A DNA stretch of 11,846 nucleotides from Brevundimonas sp. (GTDB taxonomy: Bacteria; Pseudomonadota; Alphaproteobacteria; Caulobacterales; Caulobacteraceae): NCBI RefSeq assembly GCF_031082345.1, contig NZ_JAVHLH010000065.1, forward strand, positions 1-11,846. The letters run 5' to 3'. The notes below the pieces were generated by a model. It was given only the letters and a program-made list of their open reading frames with translations. It had not been told where the DNA came from and ran no database searches. This document shows, piece after piece, positions 1 to 6,167 of the stretch (the stretch's first letter is position 1; every line of letters starts with the position of its first letter). A program made the translations under genes and the position numbers.

Positions 1-560
1 GCCCGTCGGGGGCCGGTAAGTCGACGCTGCTGAATTTGCTGACCCTGGCGAAGCGTCCGACGGCCGGAACCATCGAACTGTTCGGCGAGGACGCGGGCGC
101 CCCGCCGCGGTCGGCGCTGCCGGGCTTCCGGCGCCGGATGGGGGTGGTGTTCCAGGACTTCCGGCTGCTGGATCACCTGTCCGCCTTCGACAATGTCGCC
201 CTTCCCCTGCGGCTGGCGGGGGCGAAGCGGGAGAGCTACGCCGACGACGTGGAGGAGATGCTGGACTGGGTCGGGCTCGGCGATCGCATGGCCGACCGGC
301 CGCGGACCCTGTCCGGCGGCGAGAAGCAGCGGCTGGCCATCGCCCGGGCGGTGGTGACCGGCCCCGACCTGATCCTCGCGGACGAGCCGACCGGGAGCGT
401 CGACGCGGCCATGGGCGAGCGGCTGCTGACCCTGTTCCAGTCGCTGAACCGGCTGGGGACCACGGTGCTGATCGCCAGTCATGACGAAGCCCTGGCGGCG
501 GCGTGCGGGGCCTCGGTGCTGCGGCTGGAGGGCGGCCGGCTGGTCGGAGGCGGAGCGTGA
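1..560 (+). CDS. ftsE: Cell-division ABC transporter ATPase FtsE (5' end missing)
   Basis: ATPase of the FtsEX complex, which sits at the inner face of the cytoplasmic membrane and couples ATP hydrolysis to divisome function and peptidoglycan remodelling. The frame is open from base 3, and 185 codons are visible. It opens inside Walker A (PSGAGKST, bases 3-26), followed by the Q-loop in VVFQDFRLL (wording typical of FtsE), the ABC signature LSGGEKQR, Walker B LILADEP, a D-loop reading GSVD and the H-loop ASHDE. Roughly the first 35-40 residues, including the start codon, lie outside the window. The TGA stop overlaps the GTG start of ftsX (GTGA), as expected for a translationally coupled pair. 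Assignment to FtsE rather than to another small export ATPase such as LolD rests on the following ftsX. The D-loop GSVD differs from the more common GNLD, a modest change I would not over-read. Confidence 0.93.
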   Translation, partial: PSGAGKSTLLNLLTLAKRPTAGTIELFGEDAGAPPRSALPGFRRRMGVVFQDFRLLDHLSAFDNVALPLRLAGAKRESYADDVEEMLDWVGLGDRMADRPRTLSGGEKQRLAIARAVVTGPDLILADEPTGSVDAAMGERLLTLFQSLNRLGTTVLIASHDEALAAACGASVLRLEGGRLVGGGA

Positions 561-1450
561 TCGAACGCTGGACAGATCGGCTGACCGGGCGGCGCGCGGG
601 CATCCTGCCGCGCGACGGCGGCGGCGAGCCGTGGCTGGCGGCGGTGATCGCGGTGCTGTGTTTTCTCGCCTGTCTGGCGGCGGTCGGGGCCTTGGCGGCG
701 GACCGGGCGGCGCATGGCTGGGCGATGCAGCTGCGCAGCGAGGCGACGGTGCAGGTTCGCCCGCGCGTCGACGAGACCGGGGCCGAGGCCGCCGCCCGCG
801 CCGCCCAGACCCTCGCCGGGGTCGCGGGCGTCGAGGAGGCCGAGGCCCTGGACCGCGAGACGGCCGAGGTCCTGCTGCGGCCGTGGGTCGGGGACGCCGT
901 CCTGCCGGACCTGCCCCTGCCCCACCTCGTCACCGTGCGGCTGGACCCGGAGGCTCCGGCCAGCGCCGTCAGCCTGAGCCGGGCGCTGGCCGAGGCCGGG
1001 GTCGACGCCACCGTGGACGACCACAGCCTGTGGCGTGGCGAGGTCGAGCGGTCCGCCGCCCTGATCACCGCCCTGGCCGTGGCGGCCTTTCTGCTCACCG
1101 CCGGCGGGGCGGGGGCGGCCATCGTCTATGCGACGCAGGCGGGGATGGCGGCGCAGCGGACGATCATCGAGACGCTGAGCCTGAACGGAGCCTCGGACGG
1201 GCGGATCGCCGGCCTGTACCAGACCCGCTACGCCCTGCTGGCGGCGGGCGCCGGGGCCGCCGGCGCCGCGGCAGCCATGGCCCTGGTGGCGGGGCTGAGG
1301 TTCCTCGGCGGCGCGGACGGGGTGACCCCGGCCCTGCCGGTGACGTGGAGCGATGTGCTGATGCTCTCGCCATGCCCGCTGCTGGCCGCTACGGTGGCGC
1401 TTGTCGCGGCGCGGATGACCGCGCTGGCGCGACTGCGGGGCGGTCGCTAG
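557..1450 (+). CDS. ftsX: Cell-division protein FtsX, permease subunit
   Basis: Membrane partner of FtsE. In this family the periplasmic loop relays the ATPase cycle to cell-wall hydrolases or their activators at the septum. The GTG at 557 is chosen because it overlaps the ftsE stop and has GGAGG at 546-550, 6 nt upstream; a start further upstream would lie deep inside ftsE. The product is 297 aa, normal for FtsX. Hydrophobic segments lie near residues 26-48, 167-192, 226-249 and 266-285, giving four membrane spans. A periplasmic domain of about 115 residues (50-165) lies between spans 1 and 2, which is the FtsX layout. Sequence conservation is low, as is usual for this family, so the call rests on topology, length and position next to ftsE. 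It ends in TAG, 9 nt before the next gene. Confidence 0.88.
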   Translation: MIERWTDRLTGRRAGILPRDGGGEPWLAAVIAVLCFLACLAAVGALAADRAAHGWAMQLRSEATVQVRPRVDETGAEAAARAAQTLAGVAGVEEAEALDRETAEVLLRPWVGDAVLPDLPLPHLVTVRLDPEAPASAVSLSRALAEAGVDATVDDHSLWRGEVERSAALITALAVAAFLLTAGGAGAAIVYATQAGMAAQRTIIETLSLNGASDGRIAGLYQTRYALLAAGAGAAGAAAAMALVAGLRFLGGADGVTPALPVTWSDVLMLSPCPLLAATVALVAARMTALARLRGGR

Positions 1451-1459
1451 GTTAACGCC

Positions 1460-2089
1460 ATGAAGTTTCTGACCTTCATCGCCATCATCGTCGTCATCTG
1501 GCTGGTCGGGCTGTTCGCCTTCGCCGACCGGGTGCGCGGCTACACGCCGGCGGCCGAGCCGGCGCGCGCCGACGCCATCGTGGCCCTGACCGGCCCCTCG
1601 GCCGAGCGGGTCAACGCCGCCATCCGCCTGCTGGAACAGGACAAGGGCGCCCGCGTGCTGATCTCGGGCGTCAACCGGGAGGTGCGCCGCCAGGAGCTGC
1701 GCGCCCTGACGCCGGGCTCGACCAAGCTGTTCAACTGCTGCGTCGATCTGGGCTTCGAGGCCGAGGACACCGTCGGCAACGCCCAGGAGATCGCCGCCTG
1801 GGCCGACGCCAAGGGCTATGACAGCCTGATCGTGGTGACCTCGGACTATCACATGCCCCGGGCGCTGACAGAGATCCGGGCGGCGTCGCCGGAGCTGGCG
1901 CTGACGCCCTATGCCGTGGAGACGCCGTCGCTGGATGATTCGGGCTGGTGGCGGGCGGCCGTCACGGCGCGGCGGATGACGCTGGAATACATGAAATATC
2001 TTGCGGCCCTGGGCCGGGCCGTCGTCAACGGCGGCGCTTCCGAACGCCCGGCGGCGGAGGCCGACGCGCCGGCCGGAAAGGCCGCCTGA
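1460..2089 (+). CDS. YdcF/ElyC/SanA-family (DUF218) membrane-anchored protein
   Basis: A 209-aa protein starting at ATG 1460. One hydrophobic segment (residues about 3-22) should anchor it in the inner membrane with the rest in the periplasm. The body matches the DUF218 fold: ADAIVALTG then a helix, ARVLISG, a Cys pair in NCCVDLG, the family motif with E-DT-GNA-E near residues 102-112, and SLIVVTSDYHMPRAL, where the Tyr-His-Met-Pro-Arg stretch is characteristic. Family members such as ElyC and SanA in Escherichia coli affect envelope integrity and peptidoglycan or lipid-carrier metabolism, but the biochemical activity is not settled. It lies 9 nt after ftsX and 1 nt before plsC, so it is probably co-transcribed with both and may act in envelope synthesis at division; that is inference. 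No strong Shine-Dalgarno sequence is seen. The C-terminal 20 residues are Ala/Pro-rich and probably disordered. Confidence 0.85.
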   Translation: MKFLTFIAIIVVIWLVGLFAFADRVRGYTPAAEPARADAIVALTGPSAERVNAAIRLLEQDKGARVLISGVNREVRRQELRALTPGSTKLFNCCVDLGFEAEDTVGNAQEIAAWADAKGYDSLIVVTSDYHMPRALTEIRAASPELALTPYAVETPSLDDSGWWRAAVTARRMTLEYMKYLAALGRAVVNGGASERPAAEADAPAGKAA

Positions 2090-2090
2090 G

Positions 2091-2822
2091 GTGACCGCGG
2101 TCCGTTCGCTCGTCTTCGTGCTGTGGCTCTATCTGTCCATGGCCCTGTTCGCCGTCGGCCTGTCGCCGGCGCTGCTGCTGCCGCACCGCTACGCCATGGG
2201 GGTGATCCGGGGCTGGGCGCGCTTCTGCCTGTTCGGCCTGCGCTGGATCGCGGGGGTGAAGGTCGAGTTCCGGGGGCTGGAACACCGCCCGACCGGCGCC
2301 GCCCTGATCGCCGGCAAGCACCAGAGCATGCTGGATGTGATCGCGCCGTTCGCCATCCTTCCGGACAACTGTTTCATCATGAAGAAGGAGCTCAGGCCCC
2401 TGCCCTTCTTCGGCTGGTTCGCCTGGAAGACGGGGATGATCGCAGTCGACCGCTCGGCCCATTCGAAGGCGCTGAAGGAGATGGTCAAACAGGCGCGGAC
2501 GCGGTTCGCCGAAGGACGGCAGATCCTGATCTTCCCGGAGGGGACGCGCACGCCGCTGGACGCCTCGCCGGACTACAAGCCGGGGATCGCGGCGCTGTAT
2601 CGCGACCTCGACTGCCCCTGCGTGCCGATGGCCACCAACTCGGGCGTGCACTGGCCGGCGCACGGGTTCCGGCGCTATCCGGGGACCGTGGTCTATGAGT
2701 TCCTGCCGGCCATCCCGGCGGGGCTGAAGCGGGCGGAGTTCATGGCCCAGCTGGAAGAGCGGATCGAGGGCGCGTCGGGGGCGCTCCTGCCGGCGCCGGG
2801 GCCCGATTCCTGGCGCTGCTGA
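2091..2822 (+). CDS. plsC: 1-acyl-sn-glycerol-3-phosphate acyltransferase (PlsC family)
   Basis: Predicted to acylate lysophosphatidic acid to phosphatidic acid at the inner membrane, the second acylation of phospholipid synthesis. The GTG at 2091 is chosen because it lies 1 nt after the preceding stop, has purine-rich GGAAAGG about 10 nt upstream and begins directly before the hydrophobic N-terminus (residues 4-30). The product is 243 aa, typical for the family. The acyltransferase blocks appear in order: HQSMLD (catalytic His77 and Asp82, the HX4D motif), GMIAVDR (115-121), FPEGTR (148-153, substrate phosphate binding) and VPMATNSG (178-185). It is the last gene of the ftsE-ftsX-ydcF-like run. 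A related lysolipid acyltransferase with another acceptor cannot be excluded. The gene converges on pdeM, with 31 nt between the two stop codons. Confidence 0.92.
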   Translation: MTAVRSLVFVLWLYLSMALFAVGLSPALLLPHRYAMGVIRGWARFCLFGLRWIAGVKVEFRGLEHRPTGAALIAGKHQSMLDVIAPFAILPDNCFIMKKELRPLPFFGWFAWKTGMIAVDRSAHSKALKEMVKQARTRFAEGRQILIFPEGTRTPLDASPDYKPGIAALYRDLDCPCVPMATNSGVHWPAHGFRRYPGTVVYEFLPAIPAGLKRAEFMAQLEERIEGASGALLPAPGPDSWRC

Positions 2823-2853
2823 GGCCGATATCGCCGCTCGAAGGCCGGCGCCG

Positions 2854-3585
2854 CTAACGCAGACTCTCCCACGCCAGGGCGTGCACCCGGTCCCTGCCCA
2901 GGGCCGCCGCCAGGGGCGGGTCGGCGAACAGGCCGGCGATGGCGGGGTCCCTCACGTCCAGTCCGCCGGTGAAGGCGCCGAAGGCGGGGAGGATCGCGCG
3001 ACGGCCGTCGGTGACGAAGGCGGGGCGGCGGACGCCGCGGCCGTGGGCGGCGACGCGGGCGGCGGGGTGGAGGTGGCCGGCGATCTCGCCCGGGCGGATG
3101 CCCGGCTGAGGCTCGTGGATCAGGCGGAGCGAGCCGAGGGACAGGGTCTCGACGACCTCGCCGGGGAGGGTCTCCACGGAGTCCGCGAGGGCGGCGATGT
3201 CGTGGTTGCCTTCCAGCCAGACCCAGTCGCGGCCCGCGGCCATCCGGTCGAGGCGGACCCTGTCGTCGGGGGCCATGCGGCCGACGGATTTGGCGTCGTG
3301 GAAGCTGTCGCCGAGCAGGACCACCGCGGCGGGCTGGAGGGCGTCGATCTCGGCTTCCAGCCGGTCGAGGGTGGCGCGGCTGTCGTAGGGCGGCAGCATC
3401 TGGCCGCGGGCGGCGAAGGCCGAGCCCTTCTCCAGATGCAGGTCGGCGGCGATCAGGGTGCGGTGGTTCAGCACCCACAGGGCGCCGGAGCAGCGCAGCA
3501 CGCAGGGCTCGCCCTCGATCGAGACGCGCAGACCGCCGCTGGGGCAGCGGGCCGGGGACAGGGCCTGGCGCAGGGCGGCGTTCAT
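2854..3585 (-). CDS. pdeM: Ligase-associated DNA damage response endonuclease PdeM (metallophosphoesterase)
   Basis: A 243-aa calcineurin-like metallophosphoesterase of the PdeM type, a family named for its association with a bacterial ATP-dependent ligase, an Lhr helicase and an exonuclease in a DNA damage response set. The metal-binding blocks are intact: DLH (Asp48, His50), GDSFHD (Asp93), EGNHD (Asn127, His128), His157 in RLIHEP, and GHLHP (His171, His173). The phrase AADLHLEKGSAFAARG is typical of PdeM as opposed to generic phosphoesterases. The start ATG overlaps the TGA of the upstream helicase by 4 nt (ATGA), so the two are translationally coupled and probably work together. The family is thought to be a nuclease or phosphodiesterase acting on DNA ends, but the physiological substrate is not known with confidence. 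No signal peptide is visible, so it should be cytoplasmic. Confidence 0.88.
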   Translation of the reverse strand: MNAALRQALSPARCPSGGLRVSIEGEPCVLRCSGALWVLNHRTLIAADLHLEKGSAFAARGQMLPPYDSRATLDRLEAEIDALQPAAVVLLGDSFHDAKSVGRMAPDDRVRLDRMAAGRDWVWLEGNHDIAALADSVETLPGEVVETLSLGSLRLIHEPQPGIRPGEIAGHLHPAARVAAHGRGVRRPAFVTDGRRAILPAFGAFTGGLDVRDPAIAGLFADPPLAAALGRDRVHALAWESLR

Positions 3586-6113
3586 TGGGCGGCCTCGATA
3601 CGGGCGTCGCCCATGACCTCGGCGATCAGATCTTCCTCGTCGAAGCCATAGGCGCTGGCGTCGAGGATCATCTCGGCCGCCTGGCCGCCGCCGACGCGCT
3701 CGCGGCCGATCTGGACCAGCACCGGGACGCAGAAGGGCGACGGGCGCTCGAGCCTCTGCAGGCGGATATTGCCGTGGATCCGCGCCAGCAGCTGGCCGAG
3801 GCGGGCGACGTCGAGCAGGCCGGCGGCGGCGTCGGCGCGGGCGGTCTTGAGCAGCAGGTGGTCGGGCTGGTGGCGGCGGAGCACGTCGTAGATCAGGTCG
3901 GTCGAGAAGGTCACCTGCCGACCGGTCTTCTCATTCCCCGGCTGCCGCTTCTCGATCAAGCCGGAGATCAGGGCGCAATTGCGGAAGCTGCGCTTCATCA
4001 TGAAGCTCTCCTCCAGCCAGGACTCGAGATCGTCGCCGAGCATGTCGGGCTCGAACAGGGCGTCGAGGTCGAGGTCGTCCATCGGCTTGATCGACCAGAT
4101 GGCGAGCGAATAGTCGGTGACGACGAAGCCCAGCGGGCCGACGCCGAGGCGGTCGAGACGGCGGGTCAGCAGCATGCACAGGGTGCCGTGGGCGAGGCCG
4201 CCGGCGAACGGATAGGCGACGAGGAAATGGCGACTGCCGCGCGGGAAGGTCTCGACCAGAAGCGTGTCGGCGTCGGGGATGGCGGATTTCGCCTCCTGCA
4301 GTTCCAGCCACTCCTGCACGTCGGGGGGCAGGACGCGCCAGTGGTCGCGGTCCTGGATCATGGCGCGGACGCGGTCGGCGAGGGAGGTCGACATGGGGAA
4401 TTTTGATCCGCCCCATGAGGGGATCTTGGGGTCCTTGTCCTGGGCGTGGGTGACGAGGGCGTCCATGCCGCTGATGCCCTGGAAGGCCCAGACCTGGCCA
4501 GCGAAGACGAAGGTGTCGCCGGGGGACATCTGTTCGAAATAGTTCTCCTCCGCCTCGCCGACCTTGCGGCCGCCGATCAGCTGTTTCGAGGCCCCGCCGC
4601 GGCGCGAGGCGATGCGGACGTTGAGGGTGGCGGCGGCGACGATGGTCCCGACGTTCATGCGGTGCCGCTGGGCGGTCTGGGCGTTGCGCACCTTCCAGCG
4701 GCCTTGGCCGTCGCGGACGATGCGGGCGAACCGTTCGTAGGTGCGGAGCGCATAGCCGCCGGTGGCGACCAGATCGACGACCTCCTCGAACTGTTCATAC
4801 GTCAGGCCCCGATAGGGGCCGCAGCCGGTGATCTCCGTATACAGATCCTCCATGGCGAAGGGCTCGGAGCAGGCGCAGCCCATGATGTGCTGGGCGAGGG
4901 TGTCGAGGGTGCCGGTGTGGACCGGCTCCCAGTCGAAGGCGTTCTCGGCCACCGCCTCGCGCGCGGCCTGGCATTCCAGCATCTCGAAGCGGCTGGCGGG
5001 CACCATCAGGGCGCGCGACGGCTCGTCGAGGCGGTGATTGGCGCGGCCGATGCGCTGGACCAGGCGGCTGGCGCCTTTGGGCGCGGCCAGCTGGATGACG
5101 AGGTCGACGTCGCCCCAGTCGATGCCGAGGTCGAGCGTCGAGGTGCAGACCACGGCGCGCAGGTCGCCGCGCGCCATGGCCGCCTCGACCTTGCGCCGCT
5201 GCTCGGCCGCCAGCGAGCCATGGTGCAGGGCGATCGGCAGGCTGTCGTCGTTGATGGCCCACAGCGACTGGAAGACGAACTCGGCCTGCCAGCGGGTGTT
5301 GACGAAGATCAGCGTCATGCCCGAGCGGCGGATGGCGTCGTAGACTTCCGGAATGGCGTGCTGGCCGGTGTGGCCGGCCCAGGGGACGTGGCCTTCGGAG
5401 ATCAGGACGTCGACGACGGGCGGGGCGCCGGGGTCGCCGCGGACGATGGTGACGGCGGAATTGGCTGTTCCGCCGGGCCTCAGCCAGTCCGCGATCATGT
5501 CTGGATCATCGACCGTGGCCGACAGGGCCACGCGGCGCATCGAGGGCGCATATTTCTGCAGCCGGCCGAGGCCGAGGTTCAGCAGGTCGCCGCGCTTGCC
5601 GCTCCAGATGGCGTGGACCTCGTCGAGGACGACGCATTTGAGGTCGGCGAAATAGCTCGGCGCGCCGTCCCAGGCGCAGAACAGGGCCAGCTGTTCGGGG
5701 GTGGTCAGCAGGATATCGGGCGGGAAGTCGCGCTGGCGCTGGCGTTTGGACTGTTTGGTGTCGCCCGTGCGGCTCTCGACGTGGATGTTGAGCCCGATCT
5801 CGCGGATCGGCGTCATCAGATTGCGCTCGACGTCGGTGGTCAGGGCCTTGAGCGGCGACAGGTAGAGGGTGTGGACGCCGGAGCCGGGGCCGGTCTCCGG
5901 CTTGGGGCCGCGTTCGGCCAGTTCGATCAGCGAGGGCAGGAAGCCGGCCAGGGTCTTGCCGCCGCCGGTCGGGGCGACCAGCAGGGCGTGCGAACCCGCC
6001 TCGGCGGCCGCAATCATCTCGAGCTGATGCCGCCGGGCCGTCCAGCCGCGCGAGGCGAACCAGTCGGCGAAGAGCGGCGGAAGCGTTGCGGGAGCGGGCG
6101 GCGGCGTCACCAT
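3582..6113 (-). CDS. lhr: Ligase-associated DNA damage response DEXH-box helicase (Lhr-like)
   Basis: An 843-aa superfamily 2 helicase of the Lhr-core type, expected to translocate 3'-5' on single-stranded DNA and unwind duplex in repair. Seen in order: a Q-motif-like start (WTARRHQLEMI), Walker A APTGGGKT (47-54), the PLKAL motif near 87-91, TTPEQL (137-142), DEVH (164-167), LSATV (197-201), FVNTR (270-274), STLDLGIDWGD (325-335) and the arginine-finger motif QRIGRANHR (353-361). A long C-terminal half follows, holding the winged-helix and beta-barrel regions of Lhr-core. The length fits the roughly 800-850 residue ligase-associated subfamily, not the roughly 1500-residue full-length Lhr. 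The ATG at 6113 has no clear Shine-Dalgarno sequence. The next codon is GTG, so the exact start could shift by one codon. It overlaps pdeM downstream and is divergent from the dinG-like gene across 54 bp. Confidence 0.93.
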   Translation of the reverse strand: MVTPPPAPATLPPLFADWFASRGWTARRHQLEMIAAAEAGSHALLVAPTGGGKTLAGFLPSLIELAERGPKPETGPGSGVHTLYLSPLKALTTDVERNLMTPIREIGLNIHVESRTGDTKQSKRQRQRDFPPDILLTTPEQLALFCAWDGAPSYFADLKCVVLDEVHAIWSGKRGDLLNLGLGRLQKYAPSMRRVALSATVDDPDMIADWLRPGGTANSAVTIVRGDPGAPPVVDVLISEGHVPWAGHTGQHAIPEVYDAIRRSGMTLIFVNTRWQAEFVFQSLWAINDDSLPIALHHGSLAAEQRRKVEAAMARGDLRAVVCTSTLDLGIDWGDVDLVIQLAAPKGASRLVQRIGRANHRLDEPSRALMVPASRFEMLECQAAREAVAENAFDWEPVHTGTLDTLAQHIMGCACSEPFAMEDLYTEITGCGPYRGLTYEQFEEVVDLVATGGYALRTYERFARIVRDGQGRWKVRNAQTAQRHRMNVGTIVAAATLNVRIASRRGGASKQLIGGRKVGEAEENYFEQMSPGDTFVFAGQVWAFQGISGMDALVTHAQDKDPKIPSWGGSKFPMSTSLADRVRAMIQDRDHWRVLPPDVQEWLELQEAKSAIPDADTLLVETFPRGSRHFLVAYPFAGGLAHGTLCMLLTRRLDRLGVGPLGFVVTDYSLAIWSIKPMDDLDLDALFEPDMLGDDLESWLEESFMMKRSFRNCALISGLIEKRQPGNEKTGRQVTFSTDLIYDVLRRHQPDHLLLKTARADAAAGLLDVARLGQLLARIHGNIRLQRLERPSPFCVPVLVQIGRERVGGGQAAEMILDASAYGFDEEDLIAEVMGDARIEAAQ

Positions 6114-6116
6114 CGG

Positions 6117-6124
6117 CCTATAGC
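6117..6124 (-). promoter_or_regulatory. Possible -10 element for lhr-pdeM
   Basis: On the minus strand the bases read GCTATAGG, matching the first four bases and the sixth of the Caulobacter housekeeping -10 (GCTANAWC). The element lies 3 nt before the lhr ATG, so transcription would start at or within a base or two of the start codon, giving a leaderless mRNA. That would fit the absence of a Shine-Dalgarno sequence. The hexamer 17 nt upstream (GGCGTG on the minus strand) is a poor -35. The 17-nt spacer is almost exactly filled by the LexA-like box. A promoter further upstream remains possible. Confidence 0.22.
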
Positions 6125-6126
6125 AT

Positions 6127-6141
6127 GTTCCCGTTCCGTTT
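6127..6141. promoter_or_regulatory. Candidate LexA (SOS) operator between lhr and the dinG-like gene
   Basis: The plus strand reads GTTCCCGTTCCGTTT, which is GTTC-N7-GTTT. The established LexA box of alphaproteobacteria is the direct repeat GTTC-N7-GTTC, equivalent to GAAC-N7-GAAC, so this is a 7-of-8 match with correct spacing. A third GTTC lies between the two half-sites at 6133-6136. The box is 13 nt upstream of the lhr start codon and 26 nt upstream of the dinG-like start, in the only shared regulatory gap, so a bound repressor would cover both promoters. Its position between DNA-repair helicases, and the known SOS control of dinG in Escherichia coli, support the call. The single mismatch and the lack of any binding data limit it. 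Confidence 0.45.
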
Positions 6142-6154
6142 CACGCCCTTCCGC

Positions 6155-6160
6155 GCTATC
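6155..6160 (+). promoter_or_regulatory. Possible -10 element for the dinG-like gene
   Basis: GCTATC on the plus strand resembles the first part of the Caulobacter -10 (GCTANAWC). The next 7 nt lead exactly to the GTG at 6168, so transcription could begin at the first base of the start codon. No convincing -35 hexamer is seen at the right distance; that region is occupied by the LexA-like box. Overall a weak element, supported mainly by spacing. Confidence 0.25.
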
Positions 6161-6167
6161 TGGAGGG

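Noticed and set aside
479..1852. Minus-strand open frame of 457 codons opposite ftsX and the YdcF-like gene
   Set aside because: Low-complexity, motif-free translation that overlaps well-supported genes; no Shine-Dalgarno or family signal.
2823..2853. Possible bidirectional terminator between convergent plsC and pdeM
   Set aside because: There is an 8-bp palindrome CGATATCG and a GGCGCC, but no stable GC stem with a T-tract. Transcripts must end some other way, perhaps by Rho or within the opposing gene.
6121..6158. TAGC ... GCTA inverted repeat flanking the LexA-like box
   Set aside because: Arms are only 4 nt and 30 nt apart, expected by chance. They more simply represent the two -10-like elements on opposite strands.
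4446..6167. Plus-strand frame open for 574 codons ahead of the dinG-like start, antisense to lhr
   Set aside because: In such GC-rich DNA, stops are rare in antisense frames. The translated stretch is a low-complexity Gly/Ala/Asp/Val mixture without motifs, while lhr on the other strand has every helicase motif. The gene starts at GTG 6168.
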